A DNA stretch of 64,000 nt from Gammaproteobacteria bacterium RIFCSPHIGHO2_12_FULL_36_30 (GTDB lineage: Bacteria > Pseudomonadota > Gammaproteobacteria > Coxiellales > Coxiellaceae): the NCBI GenBank assembly GCA_001801815.1, contig MGXU01000009.1, positions 103,427-167,426 of the forward strand. Direction: 5' to 3'. The stretch's first letter is position 1; each line of letters starts with the position of its first letter. Under the pieces are notes generated by a model. It did not search any database, was not told the origin of the DNA, and saw nothing but the letters and a program-made list of their open reading frames with translations. Below are positions 1 through 9,411 of the stretch, one piece after another. Both the position numbers and the translations under genes were made by a program.

Positions 1-550
1 TAAATTGTGTTGCGCTGTGATGTGTTGTGAAATAATACGTAAATCCCAGCACAATAATTAAAACAGCAGGAAATAAGCTGCCAACAATACCACCATATTC
101 TGTAAAAAATTTATTGGATTTTAATCCAAACACACTCATCAAAACTAAAAGCCAAAACGCGCACAATACAACCACACAAACAAATATGTCATTATTTGCA
201 AGTTCAGGTTTCCCTAAAAAATAAGCAAAATTTGTCGCAAGAAAAATTAAAACTGCAGGATAATATAAAACATTATTAATAAAATAAAGCCATGCAACAA
301 TAAAACCACTTTTTTCACCGAGCGATCTGCGCGTCCACGCATAAATTCCACCTTCTTCTGGAAATAATTTATTTAAATGTCCCGACATCACGGCGAGCGG
401 CATTGCTAATGCAATCGCACCAATAATCCAAAATAAAATGGATGATGCGCCAAGACCTGCTGCAACTGCAAGCCAGCGAACACCAAAATTTGCGGTCAAT
501 GTTAAAATCGAAACATCATACAGCCCCATAATTTTTTTTGGTTCGTTCAT
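1..550 (-). CDS. Amino-acid permease, APC superfamily (partial, C-terminus off the left edge)
   Basis: Reading the minus strand from an ATG at 550 gives an open frame to the window edge, about 183 residues, so only the N-terminal third of a usual APC carrier is present. It starts MNEPKKIMGLYDV and carries a hallmark EGGIYAWTRR segment near residues 67-76, typical of APC amino-acid or polyamine transporters, followed by hydrophobic helices. It probably imports an amino acid or polyamine across the inner membrane by H+ symport or exchange. The substrate cannot be told from this fragment. A serine dehydratase lies 600 bp away on the same strand, so amino-acid catabolism is a reasonable theme, but that link is inference. 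Confidence 0.85.
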   Translation of the reverse strand, partial: MNEPKKIMGLYDVSILTLTANFGVRWLAVAAGLGASSILFWIIGAIALAMPLAVMSGHLNKLFPEEGGIYAWTRRSLGEKSGFIVAWLYFINNVLYYPAVLIFLATNFAYFLGKPELANNDIFVCVVVLCAFWLLVLMSVFGLKSNKFFTEYGGIVGSLFPAVLIIVLGFTYYFTTHHSATQF

Positions 551-675
551 ATTATTTTCCTTAAGAGATAATTTCGCCTTGCCATAATAGTTTTAAAAAA
601 TGTTTGTAGGCTAATATACCGCTGATCAGTGAAAACGTGAATTTTTATTTTGCTTTCACTAATCACATCATAGTT

Positions 676-703
676 TTGCAATTGACGAAACGGGATTTAT
701 AGA
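676..703 (+). promoter_or_regulatory. Predicted sigma70-type promoter for the secreted protein at 750
   Basis: TTGCAA at 676-681 and TATAGA at 698-703 are separated by 16 bp, about 45 bp upstream of the start at 750. The match is good but short and was found by eye only. Confidence 0.4.
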
Positions 704-749
704 GATATGCTCAAGAAGGTGTGATTTTAGTTTGCGTGAGAGGTGATTT

Positions 750-1145
750 ATGAAAAAAATAATAGGTGCTCTGTGTATTTCGTTACTCACAACACTGGCG
801 TTTTCTTCTTATGGAGCATTGCCTGGCGGCGCCGGAGCAACCGTACAGATCCATGGAGTTGGAAAGAATAACGTTACAGGTACAATCCTCATTACCACTA
901 ACTTTGGAGCACCTTCGGGAATAGTCAAGCAAGGCTCAGCGTCTGTTACAGCGCCATCTCAAGGTATGACTTCGGGCTACGTAAGTGGCGTTAACATTAA
1001 ATTACAAGACCCAAAAGGAAATAAGTACTTTTGCGCCTATCTTCCAAACAATAAGGAAGCGACATGGTACAATTTTACTGTCAAAATGCCATTAAAAAAT
1101 CCTGTCAATGGTACTTGTACGCTTTGCACTCTACCTAATTGTTAA
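750..1145 (+). CDS. Small secreted protein of unknown function
   Basis: A 131-residue protein with a clear Sec signal peptide (MKK, a hydrophobic core to about residue 19, then SSYGALPGG). The mature part is Gly/Thr/Asn-rich and probably beta-rich. It has four cysteines, three clustered in the last ten residues (CTLCTLPNC), which could form disulfides in the periplasm or outside. The start is supported by AGAGGTG just upstream of the ATG. I do not recognise a family. Other small secreted proteins occur at 43.7-51.9 kb, but I see no convincing sequence match to them. It stands alone between the divergent permease and the convergent serine dehydratase. Confidence 0.7.
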   Translation: MKKIIGALCISLLTTLAFSSYGALPGGAGATVQIHGVGKNNVTGTILITTNFGAPSGIVKQGSASVTAPSQGMTSGYVSGVNIKLQDPKGNKYFCAYLPNNKEATWYNFTVKMPLKNPVNGTCTLCTLPNC

Positions 1146-1170
1146 GATTGTGCATGATCGTTAGGTCACG

Positions 1171-2541
1171 TTAACACTCAATCACATTCACCGCCAATCC
1201 ACCTTGCGATGTTTCTTTATATTTTGTACTCATATTATTGCCAATTTCGCGCATGGTATTAATGACCATGTCGAGTGATACTTTATGTTTTCCATCACCC
1301 GCAAGCGCTAATTGAGTTGCATTCACTGCTTTCACTGCGCCCATTGCATTTCTTTCAATACAAGGAATTTGCACAAGACCTTTTACTGGATCGCATGTTA
1401 ATCCTAAATTGTGTTCCATGCCTATTTCTGCAGCATTTTCGACTTGCTCAATTGTACCGCCCAATGCGGCAGTTAATGCAGCAGCTGCCATTGAACATGC
1501 AACACCGACTTCACCTTGACATCCCATTTCCGCGCCAGAAATTGACGCATTTTTTTTATATAAAATTCCAATTGCACCCGCAGTTAATAAAAATTCGCAA
1601 ATCTTTTTTTCATCTTGAAAATAAAAACGTTTCATATATTCTAAAACAGATGGAATAATTCCTGCTGCGCCATTGGTTGGTGCAGTCACAACGCGATGTC
1701 CCGCAGCATTTTCTTCATTCACTGCAATTGCATATAAATCCAGCCATTCCATTAACAATGTGCCTTGCATTTTAGGATCGCCTGCATTTTTTAATCTTTC
1801 AAATAATGCCGGCGCGCGTCGTCGCACTTTCAAACCACCTGGTAAAATAGTACTTTTTGTAATGCAACCATCATGAATACATTCTTCCATCACTTTTGCA
1901 ATGCGCACTAATTTTTCGCGAATTGTTTTTTCATCGCGCCAACTTAATTCATTTTTCATCATTAATTCAGCGACAGAAAATTTTTCTTTTTTACAATGCA
2001 ATAATAATTCCAATGCAGAATCAAATTTAAATGGCAAAGTATGTTGTGAAATCATTTCTGGATTTTCTAATTGTTTTTCTGAAACAATAAATCCGCCACC
2101 AACAGAATAATAAATCGCCTCAATAATTATTTTTTTATTTTTATCGTATGAAATAAAAGTCATGCCATTGGGATGATGCGGCAATATTTTTTCGTAATCA
2201 AAAATTAAATCTTTTTCATTATCAAATGTAATTTCTTTTTTATTTAATAAAAATAATTTTTTTGCATGAAGAATTTTTTCTACGCGTTCATCAATTTTAA
2301 ATGGATCAATTGTTTCTGGTTGTTCACCTTCCAATCCCATTAAAATAGCTTTATTTGTGCCGTGACCAATTCCAGTAAATGCAAGCGATCCATGTAAACG
2401 TATTCTAACCGCAGCAATTTGTGCAAATTCATCTGAATTATGTTGTTTTAAAAAATCTAATGCTGCGCGCATGGGGCCAACAGTGTGTGAACTGGATGGT
2501 CCAATACCAATTGAAAATAAATCAAATACACTGATTTCCAT
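1171..2541 (-). CDS. sdaA: L-serine dehydratase (L-serine ammonia-lyase), iron-sulfur type
   Basis: A 456-residue single-chain L-serine dehydratase that converts L-serine to pyruvate and ammonia in the cytoplasm. The N-terminal beta domain has the [14 protein letters not shown] motif. The alpha domain has [12 protein letters not shown] and the three cysteines expected to bind the [4Fe-4S] cluster (GCQGEVG, LTCDPV, IPCIERN). Length agrees with E. coli SdaA/SdaB. I start at the ATG at 2541, which has GAGA about 8 nt upstream, rather than the in-frame TTG at 2553. It is divergent from the sugar operon starting at 2659, so the 117-bp gap should hold both promoters. Serine is a major carbon source in many Legionellales, which fits the nearby permease. 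Confidence 0.95.
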   Translation of the reverse strand: MEISVFDLFSIGIGPSSSHTVGPMRAALDFLKQHNSDEFAQIAAVRIRLHGSLAFTGIGHGTNKAILMGLEGEQPETIDPFKIDERVEKILHAKKLFLLNKKEITFDNEKDLIFDYEKILPHHPNGMTFISYDKNKKIIIEAIYYSVGGGFIVSEKQLENPEMISQHTLPFKFDSALELLLHCKKEKFSVAELMMKNELSWRDEKTIREKLVRIAKVMEECIHDGCITKSTILPGGLKVRRRAPALFERLKNAGDPKMQGTLLMEWLDLYAIAVNEENAAGHRVVTAPTNGAAGIIPSVLEYMKRFYFQDEKKICEFLLTAGAIGILYKKNASISGAEMGCQGEVGVACSMAAAALTAALGGTIEQVENAAEIGMEHNLGLTCDPVKGLVQIPCIERNAMGAVKAVNATQLALAGDGKHKVSLDMVINTMREIGNNMSTKYKETSQGGLAVNVIEC

Positions 2542-2658
2542 GAATTTTCTCAATAAAATACCGATAATGAATGGTAATGCGATATTACCACAAATGCAAT
2601 TTCATCTAAATTCTGCTATTTTAAATATCAACATTATGAAAAGCAGCAAGGAGCGGCG

Positions 2659-3660
2659 ATGGCTAATCAACAGTTAGAATTTGGTGTGATTGGATTAGGT
2701 AGAATGGGTGGCGGGCTTGCACTTCAAGCCATGAAAAAAGGAATTAAAGTCGTTGGATTAGATCGTAATCCGTCGCAATCTGAATTAATCAAAGCAGGTC
2801 TTCATTTTGTCAAATCAAATAAAGAATTAGCTCAACAATTAAAATCACCGCGTATTATTTTTATTTATATTCCGTCCGGCGCAGCAATTGATCATTTGAT
2901 GGAAGATCTTAAAACTGTTTTGCAATCTGGCGATATTGTAGTGGATGGCGGAAATTCTTATTGGGGCGATTCAATTCGTCGACATAAAAAATATATTTCT
3001 GAAGGAATACATTTTTTAGATTTAGGAACGAGCGGCGGTTTACTTGGTGCTGAAACGGGCGCATGTTTTATGTTAGGCGGCGAACCAGAATCAGTTAAAT
3101 TAGTTGAACCAATTTTAAAACAATTATGCGTGAAAGATGGATTTGTGCATGCAGGTCCTGCAGGATCAGGTCATTTCGTAAAATTAGTTCATAATGGAAT
3201 TGAATATGGAATGCTGCAATCTATTGGTGAAGGCGTTGCATTACTTGAAGCATGTCCACTCAAAATAAATGTGCAATCAACACTTGATGTTTATACACAT
3301 GGATCAGTCATTCGCGGTTGGTTGATGGAATTATTACGCGATGGTTATCGTGAAAATAAAGGCGTTGCAAAAATTGATAGTTACATTGATGACACTGGCG
3401 AAGTGAATTGGTTGGTTGGTGATGCAATGCATATGGAAGTGTCAACACCTGTCATTGCGCAAGCTGTGATGTCATGCATTGCATCGCGTGATGAAAATCA
3501 TTATGCCGATAAAACAATTTCAATGATTCGTCATGGATTTGGCGGACATGCATATGGTCATTCACAAGTTTCAGAAGATGAACGTTATCGCGGCAGAGTG
3601 GGTGAATATTATTTTACATGTGAAGATCCAACTAAAATTGTGCATTCAAAAAATGAGTAA
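2659..3660 (+). CDS. gnd: 6-phosphogluconate dehydrogenase, decarboxylating (short form)
   Basis: Oxidatively decarboxylates 6-phosphogluconate to ribulose 5-phosphate. The 333 residues match the short dimer-of-domains class (about 300-330 aa) rather than the 470-aa E. coli Gnd. Visible motifs are the Rossmann GLGRMGGG, VVDGGNSYWGDS, LGTSGGLLGAETG and the catalytic region AGPAGSGHFVKLVHNGIEYG. An acidic residue after the second strand (VVGLDRNP) resembles NAD-preferring members, but the adjacent Arg leaves cofactor preference open. AAGGAG lies 8 nt before the ATG. It is the first gene of a five-gene operon with glucose-oxidising enzymes. The gluconokinase needed to supply its substrate is not in this window. 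Confidence 0.95.
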   Translation: MANQQLEFGVIGLGRMGGGLALQAMKKGIKVVGLDRNPSQSELIKAGLHFVKSNKELAQQLKSPRIIFIYIPSGAAIDHLMEDLKTVLQSGDIVVDGGNSYWGDSIRRHKKYISEGIHFLDLGTSGGLLGAETGACFMLGGEPESVKLVEPILKQLCVKDGFVHAGPAGSGHFVKLVHNGIEYGMLQSIGEGVALLEACPLKINVQSTLDVYTHGSVIRGWLMELLRDGYRENKGVAKIDSYIDDTGEVNWLVGDAMHMEVSTPVIAQAVMSCIASRDENHYADKTISMIRHGFGGHAYGHSQVSEDERYRGRVGEYYFTCEDPTKIVHSKNE

Positions 3661-3665
3661 GCAAA

Positions 3666-4547
3666 ATGGATGCACTTATTCGCTGTATTTATGATAAATC
3701 CTGCATTTTAGGCGAAGGTCCAATTTGGCATCCGCATGAAAAAGTTTTGTATTGGGTAGATATTATCAAACCTGAATTACATCGACTTGATATAAAAAAT
3801 AATCATCATCATCAATCATGGATAATGCCAACTGATATTTGTTGTGTTGCACCAAATCAAAACGGTGGATTAATTGCAGCGTTAAAAGATGGAATTGCAA
3901 TTTTAAATCCTATTTCTAACAAAATAAATTATCTTGCAACATTACCAAAAGAATTAAGTGAAATTAGTATGTTTAATGACGGGCATTGCGATCGTCAGGG
4001 TCGTTTTTGGATTGGATGTAAAGATCTTTCTGAAAAAAAACCAACAGGTAATATTTTTTTATTTTCATTGCAAAAAAAATTAATTAAAAAAGCGAGTGAT
4101 TTTATTGTTGCGAATGGATTAATTACAAGTTTAGATTCAAAATATTTTTATATCGCTGATTCGCCTAATCGTATTATTTATAAATATGATTTTGATTCTG
4201 ATGCAGGCGAAATTTATAATCGAAAAATTTTTGCAAAAGTTGCTGATGATGCAGGATATCCTGATGGCATGACAATTGATTCGCAAGGATATTTATGGGG
4301 CTGTCATTTTGATGGTTGGCGTGTAACACGTTATGATCCTGATGGAAAAATTGATCGTGTTATTAAAATGCCTATTTCAGCGCCGAGTAGTTGTTGCTTA
4401 GGTGGTTTCGATTTAAAAACATTATTTATTACTTCAGCGAAAAGAGATGTTACGGAATCAGAATTAAAAAATCAGCCGCAAGCAGGTTGTGTTTTTGCAA
4501 TTGATGTTGATGTGCCCGGTGTAAATGAGCCTTGTTTCAAGGAGTAA
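3666..4547 (+). CDS. SMP-30/gluconolactonase family protein
   Basis: A six-bladed beta-propeller hydrolase of 293 residues, the usual size. Predicted metal ligands are present: Glu in CILGEGPIWH near residue 17, Asn in FIVANGLI, and Asp in YPDGMTID. The repeated YWVD, FWIGC and LWGCHFDGW strands are typical of the family. It most likely opens glucono-1,5-lactone to gluconate, the step after the glucose dehydrogenase encoded by the next gene. It follows gnd by 5 bp and precedes the dehydrogenase by 6 bp, so translational coupling is likely. No signal peptide is seen, so it should act in the cytoplasm. Other lactones remain possible. Confidence 0.9.
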   Translation: MDALIRCIYDKSCILGEGPIWHPHEKVLYWVDIIKPELHRLDIKNNHHHQSWIMPTDICCVAPNQNGGLIAALKDGIAILNPISNKINYLATLPKELSEISMFNDGHCDRQGRFWIGCKDLSEKKPTGNIFLFSLQKKLIKKASDFIVANGLITSLDSKYFYIADSPNRIIYKYDFDSDAGEIYNRKIFAKVADDAGYPDGMTIDSQGYLWGCHFDGWRVTRYDPDGKIDRVIKMPISAPSSCCLGGFDLKTLFITSAKRDVTESELKNQPQAGCVFAIDVDVPGVNEPCFKE

Positions 4548-4553
4548 AATAAG

Positions 4554-5786
4554 ATGAAAGCCATCGCTGTTTTTCCAAAAGAAAAAAAAGTACGTTTGAT
4601 TGACAATCATCCCGAACCAAATATTGCATCACCAACACAAGTAAAAATAAAAATTTTAGAAGTAGGTGTGTGCGGAACAGATCATGATATTTGTAAATTT
4701 TTATATGGTACACCACCAAAAGGTTCAGATTATTTGGTGATTGGTCATGAATCATTGGGTCAAGTAATTGAGATTGGATCTGCTGTAAAAAATTTTAAAG
4801 TAGGAGATTTGGCTGTATTAATGGTGCGCAGACCATGTCCTTATAAAACTTGTATTGCATGCCAAGCTGATCGACAAGATTTTTGTTATACCGGTGCATT
4901 TAAAGAGCGTGGCATTAATCAGCTGCATGGATTTATGACAGAATACGTTGTTGATGAAGAAAAATATATTTTGAGTGCGCCAAAATCCTTGCACAATATT
5001 GCTGTTTTAACAGAGCCATTAACGATTGCTGAAAAAGCAGTTCGTGAAGTATTTTATATTCAATCGCGATTACCATGGGGTTGCGCAGCTATTACAAAAG
5101 ATAATGTACCAACTTACAATACGTCTCATCGCGCATTAGTTTTGGGTGCAGGTCCGGTCGGATTATTAGCAACACTTGTTTTGTGTTCTCAAAAATTTAA
5201 TACATTTGTTTATTCGCGCGAACCAAACACAGACATGCGCGCAAAAATTGCGACTGCGCTCGGCGCAACTTATTTTTCAGGACAAAATGTAAATTTAGAA
5301 AATATTATTGAAAAACAAAATGTGCCGGGCATTGCAGAAACACCGGAAGTTGTTCAGTCGACAAAAACAGAACCTGCACTTCCAACAAATAATATTACCA
5401 ATAAAATTGCGGGTAATTTAGATGTGATTTTTGATGCAACCGGCGCATCTCGATTAGCATTTCAAGCAACTGATTTACTCGGATTTAACGGTATTTTTGT
5501 TTGGACTGGTATTCCGGGTCGACAAGATCCTGTTGATATTAATGCAGGGACTTTTATGCAAAATGTTGTATTAAAAAATCAAAATTTAGTGGGATCGGTA
5601 AATGCAGGCCATGAAGATTTTCAAAGTGCTATTTTAAATTTAAATGGATTATCTCAACAATTAAATTTGTTGTTATCACCGCTAATTAAACGTTATGCTG
5701 TAGAAAAGTACGCTGATTTATTATTGCAACCACCTGTTGCAAATACATTGAAAAGTACTATTTTCTTTTCGGAATTTAAATCATAA
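4554..5786 (+). CDS. Zinc-dependent glucose 1-dehydrogenase (MDR superfamily)
   Basis: A medium-chain dehydrogenase most like archaeal-type glucose dehydrogenases; it would oxidise beta-D-glucose or a related aldose to the lactone with NAD(P)+. Catalytic-zinc residues are in VGVCGTDHDI and IGHES. A structural-zinc lobe has four cysteines within about 17 residues (CPYKTCIACQ..C). KERGINQLHGF resembles the substrate-loop signature of this subgroup. The Rossmann motif is VLGAGPVGLLA. At 410 residues it is about 50 longer than typical members; the extra, polar, low-complexity segment lies near residues 240-285, just before DVIFDATG. Partners are the lactonase upstream and the sugar symporter downstream. 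Confidence 0.85.
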   Translation: MKAIAVFPKEKKVRLIDNHPEPNIASPTQVKIKILEVGVCGTDHDICKFLYGTPPKGSDYLVIGHESLGQVIEIGSAVKNFKVGDLAVLMVRRPCPYKTCIACQADRQDFCYTGAFKERGINQLHGFMTEYVVDEEKYILSAPKSLHNIAVLTEPLTIAEKAVREVFYIQSRLPWGCAAITKDNVPTYNTSHRALVLGAGPVGLLATLVLCSQKFNTFVYSREPNTDMRAKIATALGATYFSGQNVNLENIIEKQNVPGIAETPEVVQSTKTEPALPTNNITNKIAGNLDVIFDATGASRLAFQATDLLGFNGIFVWTGIPGRQDPVDINAGTFMQNVVLKNQNLVGSVNAGHEDFQSAILNLNGLSQQLNLLLSPLIKRYAVEKYADLLLQPPVANTLKSTIFFSEFKS

Positions 5787-5811
5787 ATGGATTTTTTTTG
5801 AGGGAACGACT

Positions 5812-7197
5812 ATGAAAAAAAAGAGTACTAAGAAAAATGTGCAACGTTATCCAATTAACCCATTTGTTATTTTTATTGCTAGCATAGCAGCAATCGGTGG
5901 TATTTTATTTGGATTTGATACAGGCGTTATTTCTGGTGCAATTTTATTTATTAAAAATCAATTTCACCTAACACCATTTACAAATGGTGTGGTTGTGTCT
6001 GCATCATTAGTTGGTGCAATTTTTGGAGCAGCATTAAGCGGAAAAGCTGCTGATCGATTTGGTCGAAAAAGATTATTAATGGTCGCAGCATTAATTTTTA
6101 TTGTCGGTACACTTTCTTCTGCTTATTCTATTAGCGAAATGATGTTAATAATAAGTCGTATTATTTTAGGACTTGGAATTGGTGTCGCATCTTTCACCGC
6201 ACCACTTTATATTTCAGAGATATCACCAGCTCAATTGCGCGGAGCATTGGTTTCCTTATATCAATTGGCTGTTACGATTGGTATTTTTGTTTCGTATTTT
6301 GTTGATGAATATTTTTCAAAATCTGGTAATTGGGGTGGTATGTTTGTTGTAGGCGTTATTCCCGCAGCTTTATTATTTTTTGGATTGATTTTTTCACCCT
6401 ACAGTCCACGCTGGCTATGTTTAAGAAAACAATTTGATCAAGCATTAAAAGTTTTAAAAAAAATTCGTCACTCATCGCATGTTGAAGTTGAATTTAAAGA
6501 AATTAAAGAAAGTGTTGAGCATGTCGGTGATTGGCATGGTTTATTAAAAAAATGGTTGCGGCCAGCTATTTGGATTGGAATTGGTTTGGGGTTTTTCCAA
6601 CAATTTACAGGAATAAATACTGTTATTTATTACGCGCCCACTATTTTTAAATTATCTGGATTTTCCAGTGATTCTATTGCAATTATGGCAACTATGGGAA
6701 TCGGTGCGGTGAATGTTCTTGCAACAATTGTCGCTATTCCATTAATTGATAAAGTCGGCAGAAAACCATTATTGTATGTTGGTATGACATTAATGGCGAT
6801 TTGTTTATTTGGATTAAGTTTAAGTTATATTATCGCTACATCAGATTTAAAGTGGATTGCATTTACTAGTATTATTTTTTACGTAATTGGTTTTGCAATT
6901 AGTTTAGGTCCAATCATGTGGTTAATGTTTACCGAAATTTTTCCGCTCAAAGTGCGCGGTGTTGCAATCAGTATCATGGCATCAATACAATGGTTATTTA
7001 ATTTTATTGTGTCATTAACATTTTTGACATTAATTAAATTTTTTCATGAATCTGGTACGTTTGCTTTGTATGGCGTAATTTGTGTACTTGGTATTTTATT
7101 TGTTTATTTAAAAGTACCAGAAACAAAAGACGTTTCGCTTGAAAAAATTGAAGCAAATTTACGCGCTAGAGTACCAAGCCGTGATTTGGGGGAATAA
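5812..7197 (+). CDS. Sugar:H+ symporter, MFS sugar-porter family
   Basis: A 461-residue, 12-helix inner-membrane carrier. Sugar-porter signatures are intact: GGILFGFDTGVISGA in helix 1, DRFGRKR in loop 2-3, SPRWL after helix 6, FQQFTGINTVIYYAP in helix 7, and PETKD at the C-terminus. These match the XylE/GalP/AraE group, so the substrate is likely glucose, galactose, xylose or arabinose; the operon favours glucose. GAGGGA lies about 7 nt before the ATG. It ends one base before the epimerase starts, so the two are coupled. Confidence 0.9.
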   Translation: MKKKSTKKNVQRYPINPFVIFIASIAAIGGILFGFDTGVISGAILFIKNQFHLTPFTNGVVVSASLVGAIFGAALSGKAADRFGRKRLLMVAALIFIVGTLSSAYSISEMMLIISRIILGLGIGVASFTAPLYISEISPAQLRGALVSLYQLAVTIGIFVSYFVDEYFSKSGNWGGMFVVGVIPAALLFFGLIFSPYSPRWLCLRKQFDQALKVLKKIRHSSHVEVEFKEIKESVEHVGDWHGLLKKWLRPAIWIGIGLGFFQQFTGINTVIYYAPTIFKLSGFSSDSIAIMATMGIGAVNVLATIVAIPLIDKVGRKPLLYVGMTLMAICLFGLSLSYIIATSDLKWIAFTSIIFYVIGFAISLGPIMWLMFTEIFPLKVRGVAISIMASIQWLFNFIVSLTFLTLIKFFHESGTFALYGVICVLGILFVYLKVPETKDVSLEKIEANLRARVPSRDLGE

Positions 7198-8091
7198 ATG
7201 AAGAAATATATAATTGTTTCTGAGGATGGAAAAACAAAGGCAACGATTGTTCCTGATCGCGGTTCTTTTGTTTCTTCATTAATGTTGCCTTTTAAATCTG
7301 GTGCGCATGAAACTGTTTTTTTGCATGATTATGCATGGGATAATGAAATAAATGATTTACCCGGCGGCATTCCTTTTCTTTTTCCGGTTTGTGCGCGCAT
7401 TGCACGCGATGGAAAAACAGGTATTTATTTATATGATGGAAAACAATATCAATTAAAAATTCACGGTTTTTCTTGGTTTTCAAAATGGGCAGTCAACAAT
7501 GTTACAGAAAATTCAATCGAAACCATTTTAACTGATAATGCAGATACATTAGCGTGTTTTCCATTTCATTTTGAAGTGAAATTAAAATTCACTGCGTTAA
7601 ATGGAAAATTTGAATGCCATCAAACTTATAAAAATACCGGAAAAGAAAAATCAATGCCGTATTACGCTGGTTTTCATCCGTATTTTTTAACACCAGAAGC
7701 GGGAAAAGGAAAAGAAAAAGTAATATTAAATTTTCAACCGGTCAAACGTTTAAAATATAATGAAACATTAACTGATATTATTGGCGAACAACCTGTTTTT
7801 AAAACGCCAGTTGAGCTGGGTGATTCAAGTATCAACGAGCAATTACTTATGTATGATAAAAATAGATTAGCAACATTAACATTTCCAAACGGCGATGTTT
7901 TAAAAACAAACGCGTTTGGTATTCAAGATCCCGCTATTTTTTCTTATTCACAATTATATACCATTCCTGAAAAACCATTTTTTTGCGTTGAACGTTGGAT
8001 GAGTTTTGCGAATGCATTAAATACAGTATCGGGTGTGCGTTGGTTGAAGCCTGGTGAAAGCGAAGAAGCAGTTTTTCAAATTTCTGTTTAG
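7198..8091 (+). CDS. Aldose 1-epimerase (mutarotase) family protein
   Basis: A 297-residue galactose-mutarotase-like protein. Family features are IPFLFPVCARI, the histidine-bearing IHGFSWFSKW, AGFHPYFLTPE carrying a second conserved His, and CVERW near the end. It interconverts alpha and beta anomers, which matters here because glucose dehydrogenases act on one anomer. It starts immediately after the symporter stop (TAA then ATG). It could also be a hexose-6-phosphate mutarotase of the YeaD kind; the operon with a free-sugar importer and dehydrogenase favours free aldoses. It is the last gene of the operon; I saw no clear intrinsic terminator after it. Confidence 0.85.
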   Translation: MKKYIIVSEDGKTKATIVPDRGSFVSSLMLPFKSGAHETVFLHDYAWDNEINDLPGGIPFLFPVCARIARDGKTGIYLYDGKQYQLKIHGFSWFSKWAVNNVTENSIETILTDNADTLACFPFHFEVKLKFTALNGKFECHQTYKNTGKEKSMPYYAGFHPYFLTPEAGKGKEKVILNFQPVKRLKYNETLTDIIGEQPVFKTPVELGDSSINEQLLMYDKNRLATLTFPNGDVLKTNAFGIQDPAIFSYSQLYTIPEKPFFCVERWMSFANALNTVSGVRWLKPGESEEAVFQISV

Positions 8092-8160
8092 TCATAATTC
8101 CACCCAATCACTTTCATATGCTATGCTTTCGTAGATTTATTTATTTCTAGAGTGTACAGA

Positions 8161-9411
8161 ATGCGCCAGTATTTCAATCGCCGTTTAATTACCATTTTAT
8201 TTTTAGGATTTTCATCGGGATTGCCGATTGCATTAATTGGTTCAACTTTACAAGCATGGTACACAGTATCGGGTGTTAGCATCGTCACAATCGGTTGGTT
8301 AACATTGGTTGGTCAACCATACGCATATAAATTTTTATGGGCGCCATTTTTAGATCGATGGATGCCGATTAATTTAGGACGTCGTCGCAGTTGGATTTTC
8401 TTAATGCAATTTGCATTAGGTGTAACTTTTGTAGCGATGGCATTTATGCATCCATCAAAAACACCCTTATTTTTAGCAATTTTAGCGCTTATCGTTGCAT
8501 TTTTTTCATCAACACAAGATACTGCATTTGATGCGTATCGAACTGAAATTTTACCGGAACATGAACGCGGAATGGGCACATCAATTTATTTAATTGCATA
8601 CCGTATTGCAATGATGGTTTCAGGCGCACTTGCATTAATTTTAGCAGCAAAAATAGGTTGGTGCGTAACATATTTAATTATGGCGGGATGTTTTTTTGGT
8701 TTAATGTTTATTACAAAAACTGCGCCGAATCCAGTCGAAGAAAACTCACAACCTTTATCCTTGCAAGAAGCAGTCATCGCACCATTTAAATCTTTTTTTA
8801 CGAAAAAAAATGCGATATTAATTTTAATTTTTATTATTATTTATAAATTATGCGACGCAATGGCGTTATCGCTCAATACAACTTTTTTAATTCGCGGCGT
8901 GGGGTTTAGTTTAGTTGACATCGGCGCAATCAGTAAAACAATGGGAATTCTCGCGTTATTTTTAGGAAGTATTGTGGGTGGTTTGTTGATGCGTTACATC
9001 AGCGTTTATCGCTCACTGATGATTTTTGGTTTTCTACAAATGAGCTCGAATTTATTATACGCATGGCTTGCTTTTGTTGGAAAAAATCTTGTCGTGATGG
9101 CAATTGCAATTTTTGGTGAATATTTTTTTAGTGCATTAGGCACCGTCGCATTTTTAGTTTTCTTAATGAATTTGTGTGATCGACGATACACCGCAACACA
9201 ATATGCTTTATTTGCAGCAGTTTCAGCACTCGGCAGAATTTTTATTGGTCCCGTTTCCGCAGAATTAGTTTCGCATTTTGGCTGGATTGATTTTTATGTT
9301 GTAACAGCTCTCGTTGGTTTGCCATCGTTATTAATTTTGTGGTGGTTAAATCGTGGTGATTCAATTCTTTTGGATAGTGTAAAAGATATCAGCCCCAACA
9401 TCATTTCCTAA
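8161..9411 (+). CDS. ampG: AmpG-like muropeptide MFS transporter
   Basis: A multi-pass inner-membrane protein of about 416 residues. The first helix region LFLGFSSGLP, followed by YAYKFLWAPFLDRW and LGRRRSW, is characteristic of AmpG permeases, which import anhydro-muropeptides for peptidoglycan recycling. STQDTAFDAYR in the next loop is also typical. I prefer the ATG at 8161; an in-frame GTG at 8152 adds three residues. The C-terminal 51 bp overlap the 3' end of tamB on the other strand. No other recycling genes lie nearby, so the substrate rests on family similarity alone. Confidence 0.85.
   Translation: MRQYFNRRLITILFLGFSSGLPIALIGSTLQAWYTVSGVSIVTIGWLTLVGQPYAYKFLWAPFLDRWMPINLGRRRSWIFLMQFALGVTFVAMAFMHPSKTPLFLAILALIVAFFSSTQDTAFDAYRTEILPEHERGMGTSIYLIAYRIAMMVSGALALILAAKIGWCVTYLIMAGCFFGLMFITKTAPNPVEENSQPLSLQEAVIAPFKSFFTKKNAILILIFIIIYKLCDAMALSLNTTFLIRGVGFSLVDIGAISKTMGILALFLGSIVGGLLMRYISVYRSLMIFGFLQMSSNLLYAWLAFVGKNLVVMAIAIFGEYFFSALGTVAFLVFLMNLCDRRYTATQYALFAAVSALGRIFIGPVSAELVSHFGWIDFYVVTALVGLPSLLILWWLNRGDSILLDSVKDISPNIIS

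Noticed and set aside
1275..2110. Three plus-strand frames antisense to the serine dehydratase gene
   Set aside because: They are shadows of a strongly supported minus-strand gene, lack ribosome sites and give low-complexity His/Leu-rich products.
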